Positions 8,779-16,870 are shown, counted from the first letter of the stretch. The stretch is DNA of 22,051 bases from a bacterium UBP17_UBA6191 (GCA_002422125.1 DITF01000022.1:1-22051); one strand, 5' to 3'. A program made the numbers and translations. Notes: generated from the sequence alone by a model not told the origin.

Positions 8779-9198
8779 TTAATAAATCCCGTTTCGAAAG
8801 ATCAGTTGACCTTGGCTCCATCCGCCATACAAGGTGGGGCCAATATATATCTTGCACGATAATCTTGACAATAAAGGTATTGATTCGAGTTCTTCTACCG
8901 AGTAACGATGCAAAAGATTTAAGGTTGGTGGCAGAATTTCTCTTAGATACTGGGCCACATCTTCTTTCCAGTCCCGATTATGATCAAGGTATCCTGGGCT
9001 TAAACGAATTTCCATGCGCACTGGCTCATCTTTTGGGCTGAGGCTAAATTTAACCCGTATCATAGGGCGAGATATCTGGATGGCATGGGTATCCAGTCGA
9101 ATTTTAAAGTGTTTGCGATCGACGGGAAAAAATTTCTCGGAATAGGCAAACAGAGGGCTCACTTCTAAAACGAACAACATCAATAACATTAGCCGCAT
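8779..9198 (-). CDS. Small exported protein of unknown function
   Basis: 139 residues from the ATG at 9198; a TTG two codons earlier is possible, and neither has a clear SD, so the start may depend on coupling to the gene ending at 9222. A signal peptide is plain (MRLMLLMLFVLEVSPLFA), with cleavage expected before YSEKFF. The mature part of about 120 residues looks like a beta-rich domain followed by a helix and ends in a Gly/aromatic stretch (IYIGPTLYGGW). No catalytic motif or cysteine pair is visible. I recognise no family. Tight spacing on both sides places it in the same transcript as the other exported proteins and the zinc-finger/subtilase pair. Confidence 0.75.
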   Translation of the reverse strand: MRLMLLMLFVLEVSPLFAYSEKFFPVDRKHFKIRLDTHAIQISRPMIRVKFSLSPKDEPVRMEIRLSPGYLDHNRDWKEDVAQYLREILPPTLNLLHRYSVEELESIPLLSRLSCKIYIGPTLYGGWSQGQLIFRNGIY

Positions 9199-9221
9199 AC
9201 GCAAGGCGTATCGGTTCAGAA

Positions 9222-10541
9222 TCAGAAGAAACTTAGAAAATCCATCTCACGAGAATCAAGGATAGCCGTGATAAACAATTCTTTTGGGGTATTTTTAAAT
9301 AAAGCCAACGGATCCGATGCCTTAACTTTAGAATTGTTCTTGATAAGAAACTGCAAATCGCCTTCCAGAATAATCTGGGTGTTGTGACACACCAGCGACA
9401 CACTTCTTTCTCCCAAAGTAACGATTGATTCACAGGGTGCCAACACCCTTGGTCTGGAAACCGCAAGCAACTGCACAAATGGCCGATCCGGATGAAATGA
9501 TTGTTTTACAACCCCCGTTTCCTCAAGGGGCCACTTGAGGGTTTTTCCCTGTTTAATCTTTTCCTGAAACCAGGAAAAAAAAGCCATATCCACTGCCTCT
9601 ACATCCATTACATCCAGCTTTTCAAGCTTCAGACCATCTCGTTCCAGATTTTTTATCAGAAAACCCTTTTCCCACTCGAGCTTTTTTAAATTAAGCTCCA
9701 GTTCATTGCGCCCTACCGAAGCCTGGACAGCCTGCTCAAGCTCCACGATTCGTTCCACATTTCGTCTGGCAGGCAAAGACAGTAATAAAGAATGGTCTCT
9801 TACGGATTGTACAAAAAATTCAGTCCTGTCAGCCTCGGTCATCTTGACCTTACCCTGCTTCTCAATTTTTTGGGTAAACTCACTGGCATACTGCTCAAGC
9901 TGTACCTGAAACATGGCCGTCTGTGGAGCATTTGTACCGTACATCTGCATGGAACCAAGGGCAAGGGCAAAAGTTCCCTGGGCCCTCTCATCTACCAATG
10001 AGGCCTTCCATGAATTAACAAAGACCTTTTTAGCCTTATCATCACTCATTTGGGGAAGTACCTTTAAAGCGGCATTTGTAACTGGTGCCTGATCAACCAA
10101 GAGCGGCACCCCCATAGAGTCGGAAGTACCAGAGCTGGCATGAATCACAGCCTTTACCGGAGCACGGTTAATTTTAGCATCCACAAAGCGGCTGGCATAT
10201 TCCCGTTTTAATGCCTCCAGCCTCTTTTGTTCCTCACGATATTTACTCTGCATTCCTGAGGGTAATAAAACAGCCTGATCGAGGGCCTGAAGCTGTCTGT
10301 CCTTTACATCAATTTGCTGAACAACTGCCGAATCTACAGAGTCGGTAATGCGGTCATAAAAAACCTGTTCTTCTGTGCTACTTAAAACAATGGTATTTCG
10401 TGAAGAGGCAAACTGGGCCTGAGCTCGAGTTTCCTGCCTAAGTCCATCCAAAAAATCCATGCCAGCCTGAGAATCCTCGGCCCCAGACCTGATTAAACCA
10501 ACAAAAAATATAAGCAATAACAAACTGGGACAGAGCCTCAT
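9222..10541 (-). CDS. Exported coiled-coil protein of unknown function
   Basis: 439 residues from the ATG at 10541, one base after the stop of the upstream gene (TGATATG), which implies translational coupling; there is no separate SD. A longer frame reaching 10583 was rejected because the chosen ATG begins the signal peptide (MRLCPSLLLLIFFVGLIRSG). The mature protein is mainly helical and charged, with coiled-coil-like stretches around residues 85-130 and 265-310 (heptad-like, rich in E, K, L), followed by a beta-rich C-terminal domain of about 100 residues containing two cysteines (APCES and LVCHN, about 20 apart). No known family recognised. A periplasmic or surface structural role is an inference from signal peptide plus coiled coil. 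Confidence 0.8.
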   Translation of the reverse strand: MRLCPSLLLLIFFVGLIRSGAEDSQAGMDFLDGLRQETRAQAQFASSRNTIVLSSTEEQVFYDRITDSVDSAVVQQIDVKDRQLQALDQAVLLPSGMQSKYREEQKRLEALKREYASRFVDAKINRAPVKAVIHASSGTSDSMGVPLLVDQAPVTNAALKVLPQMSDDKAKKVFVNSWKASLVDERAQGTFALALGSMQMYGTNAPQTAMFQVQLEQYASEFTQKIEKQGKVKMTEADRTEFFVQSVRDHSLLLSLPARRNVERIVELEQAVQASVGRNELELNLKKLEWEKGFLIKNLERDGLKLEKLDVMDVEAVDMAFFSWFQEKIKQGKTLKWPLEETGVVKQSFHPDRPFVQLLAVSRPRVLAPCESIVTLGERSVSLVCHNTQIILEGDLQFLIKNNSKVKASDPLALFKNTPKELFITAILDSREMDFLSFF

Positions 10542-10542
10542 A

Positions 10543-12375
10543 TCAAGGCACAGATGGAGTCTGGGAAACATAATTGTGCACATCCATAGGCTTTACACCG
10601 CCAGTAGTCCTATCCACTGTAAGTTGAAGCATAAAGTGGTGCAAACCGTCTGGCATGGCAGCACGATCCATGGCAGAGGCACTCAAATAATCCTCGTAAT
10701 TATCATAGGGATTGCCTGATAGAATTGCTCCACTGCCTCTTTCTCCCAATTGAAGTTTAGCACTTACCACAGGATCAACTGCTCCTTCACCTTCAGGCCT
10801 AACATCCGATCTCTGAGCCGGTGGCAAGGATTTTGACACTCTTGATTCCAATGAGCCACCTGAGCCCGATGAACCATTATCACTATCAGCGTCCCCATCT
10901 ATCATGTCACCAGATCTAGCCAGTAACCCAAAACCGCCATCACCAGAACCAGAAGTTTCGGCATAATTTTGAACTCGAGGATTTGGGGTTCCGGTACGAG
11001 CCGCCTCATTTGCCAGATTGGTAGCCTTAATTGGTGTTCCACCAGCATACAGAGTGGCTTGACGAAAAATATCAGGATTGTTACGAGCCTCAATCAAAGA
11101 CAACTCCCGAATAGCCGCAAAAGCCCCATGAGCTTCGGCTAATTCAGGTAAACCTACATCTTCTCCTGTCAGTGTTCTGCCCAATCCCTTATTCATCTCT
11201 GCAAAAAAAGCATCTCTATCACTTGTATCTATCTCGGGGTCCTTGTTCGGGCTAGCCACATAAGCATCATAATATGCATCTTGACAGGACTTTTCTGTGG
11301 ATGGTGGCTTGACCCCAAGCTTACCTGCATCTACACAATATTTGCGGCGGGATTCATCATCTTTGACCTGCTCATGCAGCATCGCAAGTTTACTTTCCTC
11401 AATCAACTTTGGGATAATCTCTCCAGCAAATTCCTGATTCAATTTTCTGACGAAGGCCTCTCGCCCTGTTTCATCATCAAGTTTATGTTTTTTTGAAATA
11501 TTACCAACCGCATTTAAAAAGGAATCTGAGGGAACATAAATCGAACCTGTAACTCCATTTTTCAACAATTCTCCGTCAGTCAAATTCTTGGATTTGAACA
11601 TGTCGGCCTGTAACTCACACCTTTCCGCGGAATTTCCCGCCTCGGCACATTTATTAAAAGCCGCCAGTATCGATTGACTTAAATCAATATTGTGTAATCC
11701 TTCTGCACCAAGTCCAAAAAACTCCTTTTCAAAAAATTCAGTAGCTTTCCCTCGATATGGCTCCCCACGAATGTCATCTACAGAAACTGTTCGGGCGCAT
11801 TGACCCTCAAAAAAATCTGTTTGCTCTGCGGCACAATTAATTTGCCGAGTCAAATGTGGATTTCTCCTCAAATAATCCTGTTGCGCTGCCTTAGCTTCTG
11901 GAGTACCCAAAGTTCCAAGACCATTCAAAATTGCTATGTGAGATGCGGAACGACTAATCCCAAAATTTGTGAAAAAAACCTCCATCGTTGAACACTCAGA
12001 ATCGCCTGCAGGACACTGGGGGTCAGTTTTTTTTCCCTTTGCATTTCCCTTTATCCCAGGAATCTCTACGGAAGCTTCAGGGTTTCTTAACCCATACCCA
12101 AATTTCTCTGCACATCCTGCATCCGAATAACCGCTCCCCTGATCCGCAGAACATTGCTCCATAAATGCAAGCCCTCTATTCCCAACTGTATCACGCATAT
12201 CTCTAGGCTCAGGTGGTAAAGCATTAATTCTATCGCAAAAATCTTGCATGCTCTTCGTCTTTGGCTGCGCTGGTCTACAGGTGAGCTCCCATCGATTCTG
12301 TGTTCCAGATGAATTTGCCCAACCAGCAAAACCAAAGCCCGTAATCAGAAACACTGGTATAAATTTTCGCACCAT
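10543..12375 (-). CDS. Exported 12-cysteine protein of unknown function
   Basis: 610 residues from the ATG at 12375, with AGGGAAG just upstream. A TTG 30 bases further up is not preferred because the signal peptide (MVRKFIPVFLITGFGFAGWA) begins at this ATG. The mature protein has exactly twelve Cys (33, 47, 75, 88, 121, 128, 181, 193, 243, 253, 347, 364), an even number suiting disulfides in the periplasm or outside the cell. Several form short hairpin units with 9-16 residues between two Cys and acidic residues after the first (QCSADQ...GCAEKF, NCAAEQ...QCART, KCAEAG...RCEL, YCVDAG...SCQDAY). The last third is Gly/Ser/Asp-rich linker followed by an 80-residue tail. First gene of the long left-hand operon. 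Function unknown. Confidence 0.82.
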   Translation of the reverse strand: MVRKFIPVFLITGFGFAGWANSSGTQNRWELTCRPAQPKTKSMQDFCDRINALPPEPRDMRDTVGNRGLAFMEQCSADQGSGYSDAGCAEKFGYGLRNPEASVEIPGIKGNAKGKKTDPQCPAGDSECSTMEVFFTNFGISRSASHIAILNGLGTLGTPEAKAAQQDYLRRNPHLTRQINCAAEQTDFFEGQCARTVSVDDIRGEPYRGKATEFFEKEFFGLGAEGLHNIDLSQSILAAFNKCAEAGNSAERCELQADMFKSKNLTDGELLKNGVTGSIYVPSDSFLNAVGNISKKHKLDDETGREAFVRKLNQEFAGEIIPKLIEESKLAMLHEQVKDDESRRKYCVDAGKLGVKPPSTEKSCQDAYYDAYVASPNKDPEIDTSDRDAFFAEMNKGLGRTLTGEDVGLPELAEAHGAFAAIRELSLIEARNNPDIFRQATLYAGGTPIKATNLANEAARTGTPNPRVQNYAETSGSGDGGFGLLARSGDMIDGDADSDNGSSGSGGSLESRVSKSLPPAQRSDVRPEGEGAVDPVVSAKLQLGERGSGAILSGNPYDNYEDYLSASAMDRAAMPDGLHHFMLQLTVDRTTGGVKPMDVHNYVSQTPSVP

Positions 12376-12404
12376 ACACTTCCCTCGCAACGCTACCTGA
12401 TCCA

Positions 12405-12432
12405 ATTATAAGAAAAAAAAGCCCAAGCGCAA
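12405..12432 (-). promoter_or_regulatory. Candidate sigma70 promoter for the left-hand operon
   Basis: A perfect -10 box TATAAT lies at 12410-12405 on the minus strand. Sixteen bases upstream is a weak -35 TTGCGC (12432-12427, three of six consensus bases). Transcription would begin near 12398, giving a leader of about 22 bases with an AGGGAAG SD before the ATG at 12375. The promoter overlaps the terminator of the upstream gene, whose T-run forms the spacer. Confidence 0.5.
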
Positions 12433-12443
12433 TGCATTGGGCC
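12413..12443 (-). terminator. Intrinsic terminator after the Ser/Thr/Pro-rich secreted protein gene
   Basis: Reading the minus strand, GCCCAA (12442-12437) and TTGGGC (12426-12421) pair perfectly around a ten-base loop and are followed directly by eight T (12420-12413). It begins about 20 bases after the stop of the gene ending at 12463. This separates that gene from the downstream operon, though the promoter overlapping it restarts transcription at once. Confidence 0.85.
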
Positions 12444-12462
12444 ATTTGTTTTGAACTAGCCT

Positions 12463-14376
12463 TCAGGGATTCTGAAGATCCGTCCTTACAAGGTCCTCAT
12501 CAAATTTGTGCATATTTTCATAGACAAACTTAAGACAATTTTCATAGTCGGTTCCGAAATTGTCATCACAATATTTTAAAGTGTCTTCGGAAATCCCCTG
12601 TCTGAGCAGGTCGGCACGGTTTTGCACTGCTTTATCATCTTTAACTACATTAAGTCCTGTTCCCATAACCACTGCACCATCGCTGAGGGTATGAACAACT
12701 CTTTTGTTGCCCTCGTCATCTAGCACTGTCTCAGCCGTTACCGGAACCGCATTCAGGGACTGGCGAGCGACAATCACACTTCTCTCCAATTCAGAAACTC
12801 TAAATCCTCCAGCGGGAGCTACGGGCTGAGAGCCTGTAGTCGTCACTGGTGTGGGAGAACCTCCAGCGGTGGTAGTGCTTGTTGGGACTATAACCACTTC
12901 ATCATCCGAATCGCTATCTGACATTCTGTCGGTGGTGGTATTTCCGGAAGCCTCCGCCGAAACCTCCCTGTTGAACTCTTCAAATTCAGTGGTTGTAGGC
13001 TGAGAAGCCAAGCTTTGTTGTTCTCTATCATTAATAACATCATCTTCTGTGGTTCGTTGAGAAGCTGGACCACTATAAAAGCTTGTTCCAGAACCAGTCA
13101 GAGCCATGTCATCGGAAGTAGGCCGGTCTTCTGGATCTGTGCCTGCAGCAATATCCAGATAATCCGGTGTGGTTTCTACAGAACTGGATACTGCAACAGG
13201 TACTGGAGCTGAACTTGTTATTTCTGTCTGGGCATCAGAAATTGCAGTTTCTGGATCAACATCACCAGGAGTTACCACATCCTGAGAAGTTAAATCGGGA
13301 ATCGGGCTAATAACACCTGACTCTGGAGCCGTACTGCCTTCGGATGGATCTCTTTGTCCTGTGACGACAATAACATCCTGCTCGCTAGCCACAACCGGCT
13401 CATCTTCCGTGGTATCTCCAGCATCAGAAGTTGTGGTACTGGCTGCCGCAGATGGTTCCGGGGTTCTGGCCGCTGCCAAACCCGAGGAGTTAGGACCACA
13501 AAAGGTGTTTGGGGCCATTGGGCCTATAAAATCTGTACCACAAGCCGAGTCAATCGGTCGGCCTGGGATTGGTAGATTCTCGTTATATATACGAATCTGC
13601 TCTACAGTGGCATCTGCTGGTAAACCGCGAAAGTTTTTAGCCGCATCAATGATATCCTGATTGGCAGCAGGCTCAGTGGTGCCAGGTTCCTCATCTACCA
13701 AAGTGGCAGTGCGATCTGGGGCCACGGCAGATGTGGTGGTTGATGCAGGAACTCCTGGTAAACCCGTAGTGGACGGATCCTGAAAATCGGCTAGCATACA
13801 TACCGCACCAATACCCTCACCTTTTTCAACTGAAGTTGGGCGACCGCTCTGGTCATAGGTGATTCTCATGCCTTCCTCATATGTCAGAGGCTTACGATTT
13901 GGCTCAAATCCAGTCATAACTATCTGCCCGTCTCTGGTGTACATATAACCTTCAGGAGAAACCGTCACACCGCTATCGGGAGATGGTGTCACTGGAGTAG
14001 ACGATGTGGTTCTACTAGCTGGCTGAGTCTCAGAAGCGGCCGGTGTAACAGCGGCGGGCTCAACTCGCGGAGTGGTTTGAGTGGCTCTGGCTGCAACAAC
14101 TGGGGTGACGGGAGTTTCGACTACTGGTGTACTTGAAACGGTTGTGGTGGTAGTCACAGAAGCTGTGGGTTCAGGTGGGCAGGGAACTCCAACCACATCT
14201 CTGGTCCAACAGGCAGCGTTTGCTGCAGTATCCCATACTGCTGAGCCAGCTCGCTGATACCAGGGCCGATCGTCAGCGGTTTGCGTGGACGCGAACGATA
14301 GAGGTGTAATTGAAGTAAAACAATATGCCATCAGTGACGAACGCAATAAACTTTTGAAATTGTAATACCGCACCAT
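12463..14376 (-). CDS. Large exported Ser/Thr/Pro-rich acidic protein
   Basis: 637 residues. The ATG at 14376 has a strong GGGAGG SD six bases upstream. The signal peptide spans about residues 1-29 (cleavage near LSFA). A short domain with two Cys (C56, C66) is followed by long low-complexity stretches rich in T, S, P, A, V, D and E (about 70-135 and 290-520, with TTTTT and SDSDSDDE runs) and small ordered islands (for example PEGYMYTRDGQIVMTGFEP at 141-159). The C-terminal 115 residues look folded and carry a Cys pair (YCDDNFGTDYENCLKF) like those of the next gene's product. The composition is mucin-like or cell-wall-spanning; glycosylation or a stalk role is inference. The gene ends at a strong terminator. 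No family recognised. Confidence 0.82.
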   Translation of the reverse strand: MVRYYNFKSLLRSSLMAYCFTSITPLSFASTQTADDRPWYQRAGSAVWDTAANAACWTRDVVGVPCPPEPTASVTTTTTVSSTPVVETPVTPVVAARATQTTPRVEPAAVTPAASETQPASRTTSSTPVTPSPDSGVTVSPEGYMYTRDGQIVMTGFEPNRKPLTYEEGMRITYDQSGRPTSVEKGEGIGAVCMLADFQDPSTTGLPGVPASTTTSAVAPDRTATLVDEEPGTTEPAANQDIIDAAKNFRGLPADATVEQIRIYNENLPIPGRPIDSACGTDFIGPMAPNTFCGPNSSGLAAARTPEPSAAASTTTSDAGDTTEDEPVVASEQDVIVVTGQRDPSEGSTAPESGVISPIPDLTSQDVVTPGDVDPETAISDAQTEITSSAPVPVAVSSSVETTPDYLDIAAGTDPEDRPTSDDMALTGSGTSFYSGPASQRTTEDDVINDREQQSLASQPTTTEFEEFNREVSAEASGNTTTDRMSDSDSDDEVVIVPTSTTTAGGSPTPVTTTGSQPVAPAGGFRVSELERSVIVARQSLNAVPVTAETVLDDEGNKRVVHTLSDGAVVMGTGLNVVKDDKAVQNRADLLRQGISEDTLKYCDDNFGTDYENCLKFVYENMHKFDEDLVRTDLQNP

Positions 14377-14449
14377 GAAAAACCTCCCACGAACCTGTGG
14401 TCCCTGATTGCACTACGCAGGAGGGTGACAAAATGTTTCCAAAATCAGA
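14377..14449. other. 73-base intergenic gap upstream of the Ser/Thr/Pro-rich protein gene
   Basis: On the minus strand it holds the GGGAGG SD of the downstream gene. Just before that SD, CCAC and GTGG flank a six-base loop (CCACAGGTTCGTGG) and could form a small hairpin next to the ribosome site. No intrinsic terminator and no convincing -10 box are visible, so the downstream gene may be read from the PilT-like genes. Confidence 0.4.
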
Positions 14450-15481
14450 CTAGACTTTGTGGCGCAGGGGCACATCTGAAGCGTCCAGCTTTCCGGCTGT
14501 GACCAAAGACTCAAAGGCTCTGGAATAAGGAATACAATCTTTCTTGCTTCCAGCCCTATGAAAAGCCATGACTGAAGCCAAATTCCCATCCCTGAGGTGC
14601 TTACGGGGCTGAGGGTGCATGGTCAGTGCCTCTTTGACAAGATGGGGTTCCCCAATGCTACTGGTAAAAAAGGATTGGTGGAAAATTCCGTTAAGACAGG
14701 AAACCAGTAAACCGCGTAACTCCCGGCTTTGGGACAGCATTTGAGTTATTTTATGAATGGTATTTTCAATATCAAGGGAAAGAAAGGTTCCAAAAACCAG
14801 AATTCCCCGGCTAGCCAATCGAACTGCTGCCTCCAGTCTTTGGATACTATTAATATCACCAACTGCCACGACATTTACATCGGCCTTCATCAAGGACTGT
14901 ACAGTCAAAGAAAAGTCCACAATGTCTCTGTCATAAGTTCGTCTTGACAAAAGACTGCGTTCAAAGGGAGAAAATTCACCTTCCAATACATCATCTAGCT
15001 GCACCATACTCCAGGAGTGGTTAGAACCTAGATGTTGCAGAATCGCATTTAAAACGGTGCTGCGGCCTGAATCTGGTGTACCACAAATAAGGTATAAGCC
15101 AGATCGTTTATTAAGCCAAGAATCCACCAATGTCTCAAAAAATCCAAGCTCCTTTAATTCAAACACCTTGGTTTCAATGAGCTTGCCCGAAATTCCTAAT
15201 GTTCCCCTTTGTCGATAAACACTTAGTCTGGCTGAATAGCGGGGACTAAAGGGATAGCCTACAATTACATCGTGACCCTCTAAAACCTTTCTTTTAGAGG
15301 ACTCGTCCACAAAAGAATCGACAATCTGATACACTTCATTGGACAAAAGCCGGTCACAATCAAATCTTTTGACACCCTTTCTATCCTGCATAACCGGGGT
15401 AGTCCCGGATATAATGTGCAACCAGCGACAGTCTGCGTCAATTGCATCCCGTAAAAATTCATCAATGTGGCGTTTGTCCAT
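14450..15481 (-). CDS. Degenerate PilT-like ATPase (second of tandem pair)
   Basis: 343 residues from the ATG at 15481 (stop-start TGATG with the upstream gene; GGGAG seven bases before). The order of elements follows PilT/PilU retraction ATPases of type IV pili: an N-terminal PAS-like part ending in SARLSVYRQRGTLG, a P-loop, a Walker B strand and LEAAVRLASRGILVFGTF. Key residues differ: the Walker A is GTPDSGRST (134-142) with Arg for the essential Lys; the EDPIE Asp box is absent (VQLDDVLEGE); Walker B ends VGDIN instead of VGEMRD; the His-box His is replaced (FGTFLS for FGTLHT). It probably cannot hydrolyse ATP and may act as a structural subunit with its neighbour. A pilus-related role is inferred; no pilin genes are in the window. 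Confidence 0.8.
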   Translation of the reverse strand: MDKRHIDEFLRDAIDADCRWLHIISGTTPVMQDRKGVKRFDCDRLLSNEVYQIVDSFVDESSKRKVLEGHDVIVGYPFSPRYSARLSVYRQRGTLGISGKLIETKVFELKELGFFETLVDSWLNKRSGLYLICGTPDSGRSTVLNAILQHLGSNHSWSMVQLDDVLEGEFSPFERSLLSRRTYDRDIVDFSLTVQSLMKADVNVVAVGDINSIQRLEAAVRLASRGILVFGTFLSLDIENTIHKITQMLSQSRELRGLLVSCLNGIFHQSFFTSSIGEPHLVKEALTMHPQPRKHLRDGNLASVMAFHRAGSKKDCIPYSRAFESLVTAGKLDASDVPLRHKV

Positions 15482-16848
15482 CAAAAATCTCCCTCAGCCT
15501 TGCGCTTCAATTGAGGCCGGTAGCGGGATTCAAAATTATCTCTGTCTTCAATTTCTTCCAAGAGAGATTCAAACTCAAGATCCTGGGCCTGGACCAGCTC
15601 AAAGGCTCGTTTATGTAGAGAGCGACAAGTGGGCAAAGTCTCTAATTGGGGTAAAATACCCTGCCATCGGCATTCCCGAATGAGGTTTTTAAGATTGGCA
15701 TCTGGAATCATGTATTCCCGCACTGCTACCACAGATTTCTCTTTATTGTGATACAAATGTTGGCAAAGACACAGGCGCAGGCATTGGGAAAAGCGATCCA
15801 AAAGACTTTGATTGCCCTCTCGAGGAATAAGGCTTGTCAATGTCTCCAAAGCCGCAGTTACGCTAACTCCTGGTACAGTCAAAATTACATTCACGGAGCT
15901 TTCCGCCGCCGTAATCAAAAATTCAAGCAGTTCCAGACTATCTACAGAGGAAACAAAAAGCCAGTTGACCCCACCTTTTAAAACATAACGAACCCCAGAG
16001 GCAATGCTTTGCATGTCTGAGCCAACTTCTCTTTGGGTAATACTGGCAACAGCATCACGATACAAAAACTCGATGGGATCCTCAAAGGTCTGGATTCTTA
16101 AGGGTCTGGTCTGATTTAAATGATTCAGAATGGCTGCTACTAGAGTGCTTTTACCCGAAACGGCCGGGCCACTAACCAAATACAACCCTCCATGCCCTTC
16201 TTCTATAGCTTGCAGAATCGTTGGCTCAAGCCTCAAAGACTCCAATTCCGGTATGTCAAAAGGAATCTGCTTTAAACTGATGGCCGGGCGGCCTTCTTCA
16301 TAATAAGCACTGACTCTGAATCTGGATAATCCTGGTACAGACAGGGAAAAATCAACTACCTTATACTGCGATAAAACAGCAGAATAAGCCGGAGAAATAT
16401 ACTCCCCGATTATGGATTGCAAATCACCCACGCTAAACACAGGCACATCAGCAAGCTCATGCAAGGCACCGCCGACACGCACATGCGGCTTTAAATCTGG
16501 CTTCAGATGAAGCATCTCCGCCTTCATTTCCTTCACGGTCTTTAGAATTCTTAAAAACTGTTCCCCAACTTCTTCACCTTGAAGTTGAACTCTTCTAGGG
16601 CCAGTTCGTTTTTCCACTAGTTCCAGTTTCTGCAAAGCCTGTTTGTATAAGTGGGCTTGAACCTGTTTGGTTTTTAACTTCTCCAAAACTCGCTTCAAAA
16701 ATACAATTTCTTCATTGGGAAGCGAGGCAATGGAATCCACGGACTGCCTGACAAGAATCTCTAATGGAGCATCAAATACTCCCTGACAATTTTTGAGTGT
16801 CTCTCTAAAGTCTTTCATGAACATGTCTGAATCATATACAAATCGCAT
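15481..16848 (-). CDS. Divergent PilT-like ATPase with N-terminal extension (first of tandem pair)
   Basis: 455 residues. Residues 1-115 are a helical, probably coiled-coil extension not found in PilT. The rest follows the PilT order: SRFRVSAYYEEGRPAISLK, Walker A GPAVSGKST (227-235, Lys233 kept), Asp box EDPIEF (256-261), ITQREVGSD (270-278) and ITAAES (312-317). The Walker B region reads GVNWLFVSSVDSLE where PilT has DVILVGEMRDLE, so the catalytic Glu is lost, and the His box is LTVPG instead of LHT. It may bind but not hydrolyse ATP. The stop overlaps the start of the second PilT-like gene by one base. Start is uncertain: ATG at 16848 lies inside an inverted repeat, with further ATGs at 16824 and 16818 and no clear SD for any. 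Confidence 0.8.
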   Translation of the reverse strand: MRFVYDSDMFMKDFRETLKNCQGVFDAPLEILVRQSVDSIASLPNEEIVFLKRVLEKLKTKQVQAHLYKQALQKLELVEKRTGPRRVQLQGEEVGEQFLRILKTVKEMKAEMLHLKPDLKPHVRVGGALHELADVPVFSVGDLQSIIGEYISPAYSAVLSQYKVVDFSLSVPGLSRFRVSAYYEEGRPAISLKQIPFDIPELESLRLEPTILQAIEEGHGGLYLVSGPAVSGKSTLVAAILNHLNQTRPLRIQTFEDPIEFLYRDAVASITQREVGSDMQSIASGVRYVLKGGVNWLFVSSVDSLELLEFLITAAESSVNVILTVPGVSVTAALETLTSLIPREGNQSLLDRFSQCLRLCLCQHLYHNKEKSVVAVREYMIPDANLKNLIRECRWQGILPQLETLPTCRSLHKRAFELVQAQDLEFESLLEEIEDRDNFESRYRPQLKRKAEGDF

Positions 16849-16866
16849 GATGTTTGGCTATCATGC
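16845..16866. promoter_or_regulatory. Perfect inverted repeat in the divergent intergenic region
   Basis: GCATGAT (16845-16851) and ATCATGC (16860-16866) are perfect inverted arms around GTTTGGCT. It covers the proposed start of the PilT-like gene and lies just before the start of the plus-strand gene at 16871. It could be an operator for a dimeric regulator of the divergent genes or a leader hairpin; a weak TATACA -10 for the plus strand is at 16835-16840. Confidence 0.4.
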
Positions 16867-16870
16867 AACC

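Noticed and set aside
12376..12405. Upstream TTG start for the 12-Cys protein
   Set aside because: Would put ten polar residues ahead of a normal signal peptide and overlap the -10 box; the ATG at 12375 has its own SD.
13361..13660. 99-codon plus-strand open frame
   Set aside because: Antisense to the Thr/Ser-rich coding region, whose low-complexity codons leave the opposite strand open by chance.
12880..14170. Possible tandem DNA repeat or CRISPR-like array
   Set aside because: The repetitiveness comes from Thr/Ser/Pro codons; no regular unit or spacer pattern is present.
14426..14431. TTGTCA resembling a -35 box before the Ser/Thr/Pro-rich protein gene
   Set aside because: Matches five of six consensus bases but no acceptable -10 box follows at 15-19 bases.
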